Shown here: piece after piece, positions 42,195 through 50,947 of the stretch
Numbering within the stretch: position 1 is the stretch's first letter
Layout of the letters: each line of letters opens with the position of its first letter
DNA from: JACVRW01 sp963837445
Lineage (GTDB): Bacteria > Actinomycetota > Thermoleophilia > Solirubrobacterales > Thermoleophilaceae
Direction: 5' to 3'
DNA length: 64,000 nucleotides
Assembly (NCBI GenBank): GCA_963837445.1
Contig: CAWINK010000016.1
Location: forward strand, 62,001-126,000
The notes under the pieces: generated by a model
Seen by the model: the letters and a program-made list of their open reading frames with translations, nothing else
What the model was told of the DNA's origin: nothing
The model's database searches: none
Program-made: the position numbers and the translations under genes

Positions 42195-43481
42195 GTGCGC
42201 TGGGATCGCTCGCCCGCACCGATCGTGGCCAGCGTGGTGGCCGCTGGCGCTCGTGCTGGCCGTGCCCGCCGCGGCCGGCTGCCGCCACGCCGGCGAAGCG
42301 CGCCGAGCGCTACCTGCTGGGCGCGCAGAACAAGGACGGCGGCTTCGGCGCCGCGCCGAAGCAGGGCTCGAGCCCCCTGTACAGCGGCTGGGCCGGGCTC
42401 GGGCTGGGCTCGGCCGGCCTCAATCCCCGCGACGTGAAGCGCAGCGGCGGGCGCTCGGCCGCCGCCTACGTGCTGCGCGGGAGCGCCTCGCTCAGGGACA
42501 TCGGGGAGATCGAGCGGACCGTGCTGCTGGCCCGGGCGGCCGGGATGGACCCGCGGCGCTTCGGGGGACGCAACCTGCTGGCGGAGATCGAGAAGCGCCG
42601 CCGCGCGAGACGGGTCGATCTCCGGCTTCGTGAGCTACACGGCATTCGGCGTGATGGCGCTGCGCGCGTCCGGAGCGCCCGCCGGATCGGCCACCGTCCG
42701 CTGGCTCGTGGCCTCGCAGAACGGCGATGGCGGCTTCGGCGTTGCGCGCTCGTCGGCGAGCGACTCGGACATGACCGGCGCGGCGCTTCAGGCGCTGGCC
42801 GCCGTCGGGCGAGGCGGCGGCGGTGCCGCGCAGCGCGCCGTGAGCTGGCTGCGCGCGAACCAGAACGACGACGGCGGCTTCGGGCAGTTCAAGGGGCGCG
42901 ACTCCAACGCCCAGTCCACCTCCTACGCGATCCAGGGCCTGCTCGCGGCGGGCGGGGGCGGCGCCACGGCCTCGCGCGCGCGGACCTACCTCGTGCGCCT
43001 GCAGCGCAGCAACGGCAGCGTCGCCTACTCCTCGACGAGCACGCAGACGCCCGTGTGGGTCACCGCCCAGGCGCTCATGGCGCTGAGCGGAAAGCCGCTG
43101 CCGCTGGCGCCCGTGGCGCGGAGTGAGCGGCCGCGGGCGAGGGCGGCGGGTGACGGCGGGGCGGCGGCGGCGGAGCATCCGCTCCGGGCGGCGGCGGCAA
43201 GTCGAAGGAGGGCAAGGGCGCCGGCGCGGCGGCCGGGGCGCAGGCTCGGCCGCGGCCGGGGGCGCCGCCGCAGGGCCGTGGGCGCCGCCCCGGCCGGCAC
43301 GGAGCCCGCCCCGACGAACCCGGAGGCCACCACCGCGCTCGAGGCCGCCGCGAAGAGCGGCGCGACGAAGCCGAAGCCCGTGCCCGTGTGGGCCGGGTTG
43401 CTCGCGGCCGCGGCCCTGCTCGCGCTGCTGTGGGTGCTGCACAGGTACGTCCTGCCTGGGCGCTGGCCCGGCATGGGATAG
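42195..43481 (+). CDS. Terpenoid-cyclase-fold (alpha/alpha barrel) repeat protein with membrane anchor (frameshifted)
   Basis: Starts at GTG 42195 if separate; the N-terminus (VRWDRSPAPIVASVVA then ALVLAVPAAA) looks like a signal peptide. Repeats of the prenyltransferase/squalene-cyclase type follow: YLLGAQNKDGGFGAAP, WLVASQNGDGGFGVAR, WLRANQNDDGGFGQFKGR and YLVRLQRSNGSVAYSS, each with Q-N-x-DGGFG. No catalytic DxDD is seen. A Gly/Ala/Pro-rich linker and a C-terminal membrane helix (VWAGLLAAAALLALLWVLHR) anchor it with the barrel outside. The barrel fold is that of the N-terminal domain of vertebrate intrinsic factor. Frame changes near 42243, 42285, 42608 and within the linker. Confidence 0.75.
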
Positions 43482-43488
43482 TCAGGGC

Positions 43489-44130
43489 ATGAGCGACAGC
43501 GACCCGTTCAGCGGCGCGTTCGACCGGCCGGAGCAGCTGCGCGAGTTCTACGACTCGCCGATGGAGGCGGCCATCCGCAAGGACATCGGCCACATCGACG
43601 AGCTCTGCCGGAGGCTGATCGACGCTGCGCCGATGCTGTTCGTGGCCACGTTCTCGCCCGAGGGCCACGCCGACGTGAGCCCGCGCGGAGGCCAGCCCGG
43701 GTTCGTGACCGTGCTCGACGACCAGCACCTCGCGATCCCGGACGCCACCGGCAACAGGCGGCTCGACACGCTGGAGAACATCGTCTCGAGCGGCCGGGTG
43801 GGGCTGATCTTCCTGATCCCGGGCCGCGACACCACGCTACGCGTGAACGGCCGCGCCGCCGTGACCGGGGAGCCCGAGCTGCTCGAACGCCTGACGCCGG
43901 TGGGCAAGCCGCCGAAGACAGCGATCGTGGTGGAGGCGGAGGAGGTCTACACGCACTGCCCGAAGGCGTTCGTGCGCTCGAAGCTGTGGGACCCGGACAG
44001 CTGGCCGGACCCCGCGACCCTGCCGACCTCGGCGGAGGTGAGCCTCGCGCACCAGCGCAACCCCGAGCTGACGCTCGAGCAGGTCGAGGAACGCGAGCGC
44101 GAGGCGCTGGCGAAGCGGCTCGCTAGCTAG
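43489..44130 (+). CDS. Pyridoxamine-5'-phosphate oxidase-like FMN-binding protein
   Basis: 213 residues from ATG 43489, 7 bases after the repeat-protein stop. MLFVATFSPEGHADVSPRGG, LAIPDATGNRRLDTLENIVS and VGLIFLIPGRDTTLRVNGRA match the split-barrel flavin-binding family related to PNPOx (the mycobacterial-type subgroup of about 200 residues). Reactions in this group range from flavin- or F420-dependent reductions to unknown. Proximity to the cobalamin operon may be accidental. The last 4 bases overlap the convergent SDR gene. Confidence 0.82.
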   Translation: MSDSDPFSGAFDRPEQLREFYDSPMEAAIRKDIGHIDELCRRLIDAAPMLFVATFSPEGHADVSPRGGQPGFVTVLDDQHLAIPDATGNRRLDTLENIVSSGRVGLIFLIPGRDTTLRVNGRAAVTGEPELLERLTPVGKPPKTAIVVEAEEVYTHCPKAFVRSKLWDPDSWPDPATLPTSAEVSLAHQRNPELTLEQVEEREREALAKRLAS

Positions 44131-44960
44131 CCGCCGAGCGCCCGGCCGATCAGCCGGTCCATCACCCGGTCGGGCAGCAGCTTCGCCATCGGGCCGCGGA
44201 TCTTCGCGTCGCGTCCCACGAGGTAGCGGGTGCGCGGGCGGTTCGAGCTCAGCGCCGTGCCGATCACCTCGGCCACCTCGCGAGGCTCCATGCCGCTCTT
44301 CTGCGCGATCTTCGCGGTCTCGGCGCGCACCGCCTCGATCATGGGGCCGTACAGCTGCTCCGCCTCGGGCGGCATGCCCTCGGCCAGCATCTCGTCCGCG
44401 AGCTTCCCTGCCTTGTTCCAGATCGGGGTCTTCACGCCACCCGGCTCGATCAGGATCACGTCGATGCCCTGCGGGCGCAGCTCGCGGCGCAGCGAGTCGC
44501 TCAGCCCCTCGAGGCCGAACTTCGACGCGTTGTACGGGCTCACGAGCGGCAGCGCCACCCGGCCGCCGATCGAGCTCACGTTCACGATCCGGCCGCGCAC
44601 CCGCCGCAGCGCGGGCAGGAACGCCTGGATCACGGCTGCCTGCCCGATCAGGTTGATCTCGAGCTGCTGGCGGAGCCTGTCGATCGGAAGGAACTCGAGC
44701 GGCGCCGCGACCGCGATGCCCGCGTTGTTCACCAGCCCGGCGAGCGGCTCCTCGCCCAGCGCCTCGCGCGCGGCCGCGATCTGACCCGCGTCCGTCACGT
44801 CGATGCGGGCGGTGCGCAGCCCCCGCCCCTCCAGCCGCTCGGCATCCTCGTCCTTGCGGACGGCCGCGATCGGGTCGAACCCGAGTTCGCGCAGGTGCAG
44901 GACGGTGGCCTCGCCGATGCCTGTGGAGGCGCCGGTCACGAGCACGGTTCCGGTGGTCAT
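44127..44960 (-). CDS. Short-chain dehydrogenase/reductase
   Basis: 277 residues. The Rossmann cofactor motif is VTGASTGIGEATV, the NAG motif is LVNNAGIAVAAP, the catalytic Ser lies in NVSSIGGRV and Tyr/Lys in SPYNASKFGLEG. Oxidises or reduces a carbonyl/alcohol with NAD(P). The substrate is not evident. Divergent from the nitroreductase gene with a 32-base gap. Confidence 0.9.
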   Translation of the reverse strand: MTTGTVLVTGASTGIGEATVLHLRELGFDPIAAVRKDEDAERLEGRGLRTARIDVTDAGQIAAAREALGEEPLAGLVNNAGIAVAAPLEFLPIDRLRQQLEINLIGQAAVIQAFLPALRRVRGRIVNVSSIGGRVALPLVSPYNASKFGLEGLSDSLRRELRPQGIDVILIEPGGVKTPIWNKAGKLADEMLAEGMPPEAEQLYGPMIEAVRAETAKIAQKSGMEPREVAEVIGTALSSNRPRTRYLVGRDAKIRGPMAKLLPDRVMDRLIGRALGG

Positions 44961-44992
44961 GGCGGGCGAGACTATCCGCTAGCTTCGCCAGC

Positions 44993-45502
44993 GTGGACGT
45001 CGACGACGCCATCAGGACGCGCCGAACGCACAAGGCGTACGGGTCCGAGCCGGTTCCGCGGGAGACGCTCGACGAGCTGTTCGACCTGGCCCGCTGGGCG
45101 CCGAACCACAACCTCACGAACCCGTGGCGCTTCCGCGTGCTCGGCCCCGAGTCGGTGGCGCGGCTCAAGGAGGCGGCCGGCGAGGACGCCGCGGGGAAGC
45201 TCGAGCGCGCCCCGACGCTCGTGGTGGCGTCGGTGGTCGAGAGCGGCGACCCGGTCCAGGACGAGGAGGACCACGCGGCTGCGGCGGTGGCGGCCTACAT
45301 CGTGCTGCTCGCCGCGCACGCGCGCGGTCTGGCGGGCTACTGGCGCACGCCGGAGGTTCTGCGGACTCCCGGCGGCTGCTCCGCGGCGGGCGTGCCAGAC
45401 GGCGAGCGCGCGATCGGCCTGCTCCATCTGGGCCCCCCGCGCCAGGAGAAGGAGCCCCCGGAGCGGCTGCCGCCCGGAGACTTCGTAACGTACCTGCCGT
45501 GA
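44993..45502 (+). CDS. Nitroreductase family flavoprotein
   Basis: 169 residues, short for the family. RTRRTHKAYGSEPVPRETL and DLARWAPNHNLTNPWRFRVL form the FMN-binding N-terminus; GLAGYWRTPEVLRTPGG and ERAIGLLHLGPPRQEKEPPE the C-terminal half. Likely NAD(P)H-dependent reduction of a quinone, nitro or similar compound. The stop overlaps the glpD GTG start by 4 bases. Confidence 0.85.
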   Translation: MDVDDAIRTRRTHKAYGSEPVPRETLDELFDLARWAPNHNLTNPWRFRVLGPESVARLKEAAGEDAAGKLERAPTLVVASVVESGDPVQDEEDHAAAAVAAYIVLLAAHARGLAGYWRTPEVLRTPGGCSAAGVPDGERAIGLLHLGPPRQEKEPPERLPPGDFVTYLP

Positions 45503-47215
45503 TCCCGCGAGCCGACGCCCTCGCCTCACTCGAGCGGGACAACTTCGACCTCGTGGTGGTGGGCGGCGGCATCACGGGAGCGGGCGTCGCCCTGGACGCC
45601 GCTTCACGCGGGTACAGCGTGGCGCTCGTGGAGAAGTCGGACTTCGCCGCCGGCACGTCGAGCCGCTCGTCGAAGCTCATCCACGGCGGGCTTCGCTACC
45701 TCCAGAACTTCGACCTCGGGCTCGTCCGCGAGGCGCTGCTCGAGCGCTCGCTGCTCGTGAAGCTCGCGCCGCACATCGTGAAGCCGCTGCCGTTCATCGT
45801 CCCGACGTTCGGCGGCAAGCGCCCGGACCGGGTGCTGGGCATGGGGCTCAACATGTACGACGTGATGTCGTGGCGCCGCGGGCGCGACGAGGCCGAGGAC
45901 TGGAGCCCCGAGCGTCACCGCGTGATCGACGGCGCCGAGGTGCTCGACCTCGTGCCGGCCCTGGCGGGGCGGGACCCCACGGCGGGATACCTCTTCTACG
46001 ACTGCCAGACCGACGACGCCCGGCTGGTACTCACCGTGCTTACCGAGGCCGAGCGCTTCGGCGCGGTGATCGCCAACGCATGCCACGTGACCGGCCTCGT
46101 GGAGCGCAGCGGCCGCGCCTCAGGCGTACTCGTGCACGACGTGCGCGGGGGGCGGTGAGTTCGAGCTGTGCGGCGACAACGTGGTCAACGCCACCGGGGT
46201 CTGGGCCGACCGGCTGCGCCCGGAGGAGCTCTACGACGAGGAGGAGGTGCCCCGCATTCGGCCGAGCCGCGGCACGCACCTGATCCTTCCCCGCGAGCTG
46301 CTCGACGTGAGGGCCGGTGCGATCGTGCCCGCGGGCGGCGGCCGCACCGTGTTCGTGCTGCCCTGGCTGGGGCGCACGCTCATCGGGACGACAGACAACG
46401 ACTACGAGGGCTCGGTGGAGCACGTGCCACCCTCGGGCGACGACGTCTCCTATCTGCTCGAGGCGGTCAACGGCTTCTTCGGCACCGAGCTCGGGGCGGG
46501 CGACCTGACGGGCGCGTACGCGGGCGTGCGTCCATTGATCTCCACGGGCGACCCCAAGAAGTCGGTGGACATCTCACGCAAGGCCGAGCTCTACGAGACG
46601 AGCTCCGGGCTCGTGACGATCACGGGCGGCAAGCTCACCACCTGGCGGCGGATGGCGAAGATGGCCGTGGACCGGATCGTGGAGCGCGACGGCCGCGAGG
46701 CGCCCTGCCGGACAGACGAGATCCCGCTGGGCGCGCCGGTGGAGCAGGATTCGCTGCCGGTGGTCGAGGGAGTGGACGACGAGACCCGCGAGCACCTCGC
46801 AGGGCGCTATGGCCACGCCGCGCAGCTCGTGCTGCGGCTCGCGGAGGTCGATCCCAAGCTCGCCCGGAGGATCAGCCCCGAGCTGCCGGACATCGCCGCC
46901 GAGGCTGCCTATGCGGCCGGGCACGAGCAGGCCCACACGGTCGGCGACGTGCTGCTGCGCCGCACGCGGCTCGGGCTTCTGGACGCGCGCCGGCTCTGCG
47001 AGCCGGACGCGGATGGCCCGCTGGCGGTGGCTCAGGCGATGGCTGGCGAGCTCGGCTGGGATGCTGCCCAGGTGAAGCGGGAGGTCGAGGCGTGGCAAGA
47101 GCTGGCGCGGGCGGAGGGCGTGGTTCCGGAGTTGAATGGGGTGCCCGCGCCTCGGCAGGAACCGGAGGAGCCCTCGCCCGCGGCGCCGGGCGCGGCGCCG
47201 GAGGAGGCCGCGTGA
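45499..47215 (+). CDS. glpD: FAD-dependent glycerol-3-phosphate dehydrogenase (apparent frameshift near 46155)
   Basis: Starts at GTG 45499. FDLVVVGGGITGAGVALDAA is the FAD dinucleotide-binding motif; SSRSSKLIHGGLRYLQNFDL and NATGVWADRL the GlpD blocks; GVRPLISTGDPKKSVDISRK and VTITGGKLTTWRRMAKMAVD the C-terminal substrate cap. The frame breaks at a run of six G near 46148-46153 (VRGG then EFELCGDNVV); removing one G restores about 571 residues, a normal length. A C-terminal Pro/Glu/Ala tail is atypical. It oxidises glycerol-3-phosphate to DHAP at the membrane, consistent with the secreted GlpQ at 4143. Overlaps folP by 4 bases. Confidence 0.88.
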
Positions 47216-48087
47216 CGCCGAGAGTGCTGCTGCGCGGCCACGAGCTCGGCCTCTCCCGGCCGGTGCTGATGGGAATCGTGAACGCCACGCCCGACTCCTT
47301 CTCGGACCGCCAGGGACCCAAGGATCTCGACGAGCTGGTCGAGCGCGCGCTCGGAGCGGTCGAGGACGGCGCGGCGATCGTGGACGTGGGCGGCGAATCC
47401 AGCCGCACGGACACCGAGGCGGTGTCGGTGGAGGAGGAGATCGCGCGGGTTGTTCCGCTGGTCGAGCGCCTCGCCGCTCACGGCATGCTCGTGTCGGTGG
47501 ACACCTGGCGCGGGCCCGTGGCGCGCGCGGCACTCGCGGCCGGTGCGGCGATGATCAACGACGTGAGCGGCCTGTCCGACGAGAGCGTCGCCAGCGCATG
47601 CGCGGACACGGGCGCCGCGCTCGTGATCACACACACGCGCGTGGCGCCGAAGACCAAGGCGTTCCCCGAGTACGACGACGTGGTCCGCGACGCGTGCGAC
47701 TTCCTCGACGAGCGGATGCGCGCCGCCGATGCGCTGGGCGTGGCGCCCGACCAGATCGTGCTCGATCCCGGCATCGACCTCGCCAAGACGCCCGCCGAGT
47801 CGATCGAGCTGCTGCGCCGGCTTCCCGAGTTCGCCCCGCTCGGCCGGCCGCTGCTGCTGGCGGTGTCCCGCAAGGACTTCGTGGGCGCGCTCACCGAGCG
47901 CCCGCCGGCGGCCCGCGACGCCGGCACGCTCGCCGCGGTGGGGGCGGCCGTGCGCGGTGGCGCCCGCATCATCCGCGTGCACGACGTGGCCGGCGCGCGC
48001 GACTACCTGCGCGTGCACGAGGCACTCACCGACGGCGCCGACGACACGCTCGTGCTTCCATCCGAGCTGAAGAGGGAGGCAGTGTGA
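47212..48087 (+). CDS. folP: Dihydropteroate synthase
   Basis: 291 residues from GTG 47212 (GTGA overlap with glpD). GIVNATPDSFSDR, IVDVGGESSRTD, MINDVSGLSD, IVLDPGIDLAKTPAES, LLAVSRKDFVGAL and IIRVHDVAGARDYL are the pterin and pABA binding motifs in order. It makes dihydropteroate in folate synthesis. The usual GGEST-RP reads GGESSRTD, a mild variation. Encoded in a four-gene run with GlpD and a phosphoesterase rather than with other folate genes. Confidence 0.92.
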   Translation: MTPRVLLRGHELGLSRPVLMGIVNATPDSFSDRQGPKDLDELVERALGAVEDGAAIVDVGGESSRTDTEAVSVEEEIARVVPLVERLAAHGMLVSVDTWRGPVARAALAAGAAMINDVSGLSDESVASACADTGAALVITHTRVAPKTKAFPEYDDVVRDACDFLDERMRAADALGVAPDQIVLDPGIDLAKTPAESIELLRRLPEFAPLGRPLLLAVSRKDFVGALTERPPAARDAGTLAAVGAAVRGGARIIRVHDVAGARDYLRVHEALTDGADDTLVLPSELKREAV

Positions 48088-48854
48088 GCGAGGGCCTTAC
48101 GATCGCGCAGCTGTCCGACCTCCACTGCGGCTCGCCGCACTTCGTGCCAAGCCTGCTCGACCGGGCGATCGTCGAGGTCAACGAGCTGCACCCAGATGTG
48201 GTGGTCGTCTCCGGAGACCTCACCGGCGACGGCTACCGCGCCGAGTACGAGCTCGCGCGGGAGTACCTCGACAAGATCGCCTGCGATCGCATGATCGTGA
48301 TCCCGGGCAACCATGACTCGCGCAACGTCGGGTACGTGCACTTCGAGGAGCTGTTCGGCGAGCGCAGGTCCGAGCTGCACATGAACGGAGTCTCGATCCT
48401 CGCGGTGGACTCCACCGAGCCGGACCTCGACAACGGACTGATCGGCCGCGGCCGCTACGAGTGGATCGAGGAGCGCTTCGGCGCGCACGAGGCGTTCCTG
48501 CGCATGTTCGTGCTCCACCACCACCTGCTGCCGGTGCCGGGCACCGGACGCGAGCGCAACGTGGTCCACGACGCCGGCGACACGCTGGAGTGCCTCCAGC
48601 GAGCCGATGCCCATCTGGTCCTGTCGGGCCACAAGCACGTGCCGTACGCGTGGCGGCTCGAGAACCTGTTCGTGGTGAATGCCGGCACGGTCTCGACCAC
48701 CCGTCTGCGAGGAAAGACGAAGCCCTGTTACAACGTGGTCGAGGCGCGGCCGGACCGGGTTACCGTGTTCCGCAAGTACCCCTTCCACGAGCAGGACGCG
48801 ATCCTCTCGTTCGACCCGCGCACGTACGCGTACGAGGCACCGGTCAGTCCGTAA
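48084..48854 (+). CDS. Metallophosphoesterase (CpdA/Icc-like)
   Basis: 256 residues from GTG 48084, overlapping folP by 4 bases. All five calcineurin-type motifs are present: AQLSDLHCG, VVVSGDLTGDG, IPGNHDSRN, FVLHHHLLPVP and LSGHKHVPYAW. The dimetal centre hydrolyses phosphomono- or diesters; the subgroup includes cyclic nucleotide phosphodiesterases, but the substrate is not shown. Cytoplasmic. Confidence 0.9.
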   Translation: MSEGLTIAQLSDLHCGSPHFVPSLLDRAIVEVNELHPDVVVVSGDLTGDGYRAEYELAREYLDKIACDRMIVIPGNHDSRNVGYVHFEELFGERRSELHMNGVSILAVDSTEPDLDNGLIGRGRYEWIEERFGAHEAFLRMFVLHHHLLPVPGTGRERNVVHDAGDTLECLQRADAHLVLSGHKHVPYAWRLENLFVVNAGTVSTTRLRGKTKPCYNVVEARPDRVTVFRKYPFHEQDAILSFDPRTYAYEAPVSP

Positions 48855-48915
48855 TTCGCTTGCGTTATCGGCGTTCGTGTCGACAATGGACGCAATCGCT
48901 ACGACTGGGGAACCC

Positions 48916-50602
48916 ATGAAGGCTCGCACGCCGCTACTCGCACTCCTGGCCCTCGGAGCGCTGCTGGCGCTCGCGCCTGCCACGCAGGCCGCCACGCCGT
49001 TCACGGCTGGCACGGGCAGCGGTCACGACGTGGCCGTGGGCAGCGACGGCAAGGGCCATGTCGTCTGGCTCGCGGAAGGATCGCCCGACACGGTTCGTTA
49101 CTGCCGGGTGCCCGCCGGTGGCAGTGCGTGCGAGATCGAGCGGACCCTCATTTTCCCGGGCACGAGCCCCAATGCGGACAGCCAGAGCCCTCACGTGCAG
49201 GTGTTCGCACCCGCCGCCGGCAAGGTCGTGGTCCTCGCCCACTGCACCCAGTGCCCTACCGGCGCTAGCGACCAAAAGACCTTCCGCTTCATCTCCGCTG
49301 ACGACCAACGGAGACAGCTTCGCTGCCGGCACCCACGTCGGAAGCCTCCAGCTCAACGGCCAGGCCTCGTACGTGAACAACGGCGACATCGCGCTCGCGG
49401 TCCAGGGTTCGGTGTTCCAGGGCCAGGACGATCCGGCGTCGACTACGGAGCTGGTGATGAGTACGGGTGGGGCGTCCTCGGGCGCGTCGACCGCTTTCAT
49501 TGGGGGCGGGCTCAAGGCCGTCTACGCGGTGAACGAGGGAGCGTTCGGCAACGTGCAGTACCGCGTCTTCACGGATCCGAGCGGGACGGTGAGCTTCACT
49601 GCGGCGGAGCTCAACGCGAACACCATGGGGGTGCCCAACAACTGGACCGGAATCCTCTCGTTGTCAGCGCCTGAGGGCAACAACAACGAGACCAGACTGG
49701 ACTCCGGCCCCAACGGCATCTGGCTTTCGTACCTGCACAACCAGCCCGGAGACAACAGCGTCCGCGTGCGCCGGTTCGACGCCGACACCAACGCGTTCGG
49801 CGCGCCCACCGCCGTCGAGGGCCCGGACTTGATCGAGAACAACGGCATCGGCGAGTCCATGCACTCACAGGACGCCTCGGGCCGCCTCCACGTGGTGTGG
49901 CGGTCGCTCCACGACGGCAACCGGCTGCGCTACACGCGCTCCGACACGACGGGCGCGAACTTCAGCGTCGCGGCCACCCTCGCCACGCGGGAGACGTTCG
50001 GCGACCCGATGGTCGAGGCGGGTACCGATGGAAACGGGTTTGCGGTGTGGCGCAGCAGCGGCAGTGCGGTCCGCGTGGTGCCGATCGATCCGCAGGCCGA
50101 GTCGGGCGGCCCCGGTGGACCCGGTGGACCCGGCGGCCCCGGCGCCCCCGACACCACGCGCCCGACCGCGGGCGGCTTCAGCATGGGCGACCGGACGCTC
50201 TTCCCCGGCGCCGGCACGAGCTTCAGCTTCAACTCGAGCGAGGCCGGAGTGGCCGTGCTGACGGTCCAGAAGCAGGTGAAGGGCCTGAAGGTGAGGATCA
50301 GGGGCAGGCGCCGCTGCGTTCCTCAGACCGGACGGCGGCTGCGCGCCCTGCGCAGGAGCGCCGGCAGCCGGGCGGCCTTCAGGCGCCTGCTGCGCCAGCG
50401 GCGCTGCAAGGCCTACAAGCGGATCGGGTCGATCCGGCAGACCGTTTCGCCGGGCCGCAACACGATCAACTTCAACGGCCGGATCGCCGGGCGCAGGCTG
50501 CGGCCGGGGCGCTATCGCGCTCTGCTCGTGATCACCGACAGCGCCGGGAACGTCTCCCGCACCGAGCGGATCAACTTCCGCGTGCTGCGCCGACGGCGGT
50601 AA
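48916..50602 (+). CDS. Secreted protein of unknown function (apparent frameshift near 49300)
   Basis: From ATG 48916: signal peptide (LLALLALGALLALAPATQA) and a repeat of ASP-box/propeller-like segments (GHDVAVGSDGKGHVVWLAEG, then GIWLSYLHNQPGDNSVRVR, RLHVVWRSLHDGNRLRY). The frame changes near 49300, equivalent to one extra base, so the two open stretches are one protein of about 561 residues. A GlyGlyPro linker (GGPGGPGGPGGPGAPD) precedes a C-terminal Ig-like domain with a basic, Cys-containing insertion (RGRRRCVPQTGRR). The N-terminal part probably folds as a beta-propeller. Function unknown. Confidence 0.65.
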
Positions 50603-50913
50603 TGACCAGACGCGCGACCCTGTTCATGGCCTGGGCCGTGCTCGGCATGGTGGCGAGCTACGGGGCTATATACGCCTTCTCCGGCTTCGGGCTCGCGATC
50701 CTCGCCGTCTGCGCGCTGGTCGCCTGGTCGCTCCCAAAGGGTCTCGAGGCGATCGGCGCCGCGGCCGGACCCGGCCTGTTCTGCTGGCTGGTCGCCTGGA
50801 GCGCTGAGGAGCCAGTCGCCTGGCTCGCAGTCGGCGCGGCGATCGTGGCGGCTGCCTTCACGGCCTACGCGGTCACTGGGCGCGCCCGCTGCATCCGTAG
50901 CGCGCGGTTTTAG
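50602..50913 (+). CDS. Small membrane protein
   Basis: 103 residues from ATG 50602, sharing one base with the preceding stop. Three or four hydrophobic segments (LFMAWAVLGMVASYGAIYAF, LAILAVCALVAWSL, AWLAVGAAIVAAAFTAYAV). No family is recognised. Position suggests co-transcription with the secreted protein before it and the membrane phosphoesterase after it. Confidence 0.6.
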   Translation: MTRRATLFMAWAVLGMVASYGAIYAFSGFGLAILAVCALVAWSLPKGLEAIGAAAGPGLFCWLVAWSAEEPVAWLAVGAAIVAAAFTAYAVTGRARCIRSARF

Positions 50914-50947
50914 AGCTCGTTTAGCCCGGACGGGGAGGCTCGCCGCG

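Noticed and set aside
35995..43400. Programmed +1 frameshifting as the explanation of the cobalamin operon
   Set aside because: The breaks occur at unrelated sequences, many per gene, with no slippery site or stimulating structure in common. Sequence error is far simpler.
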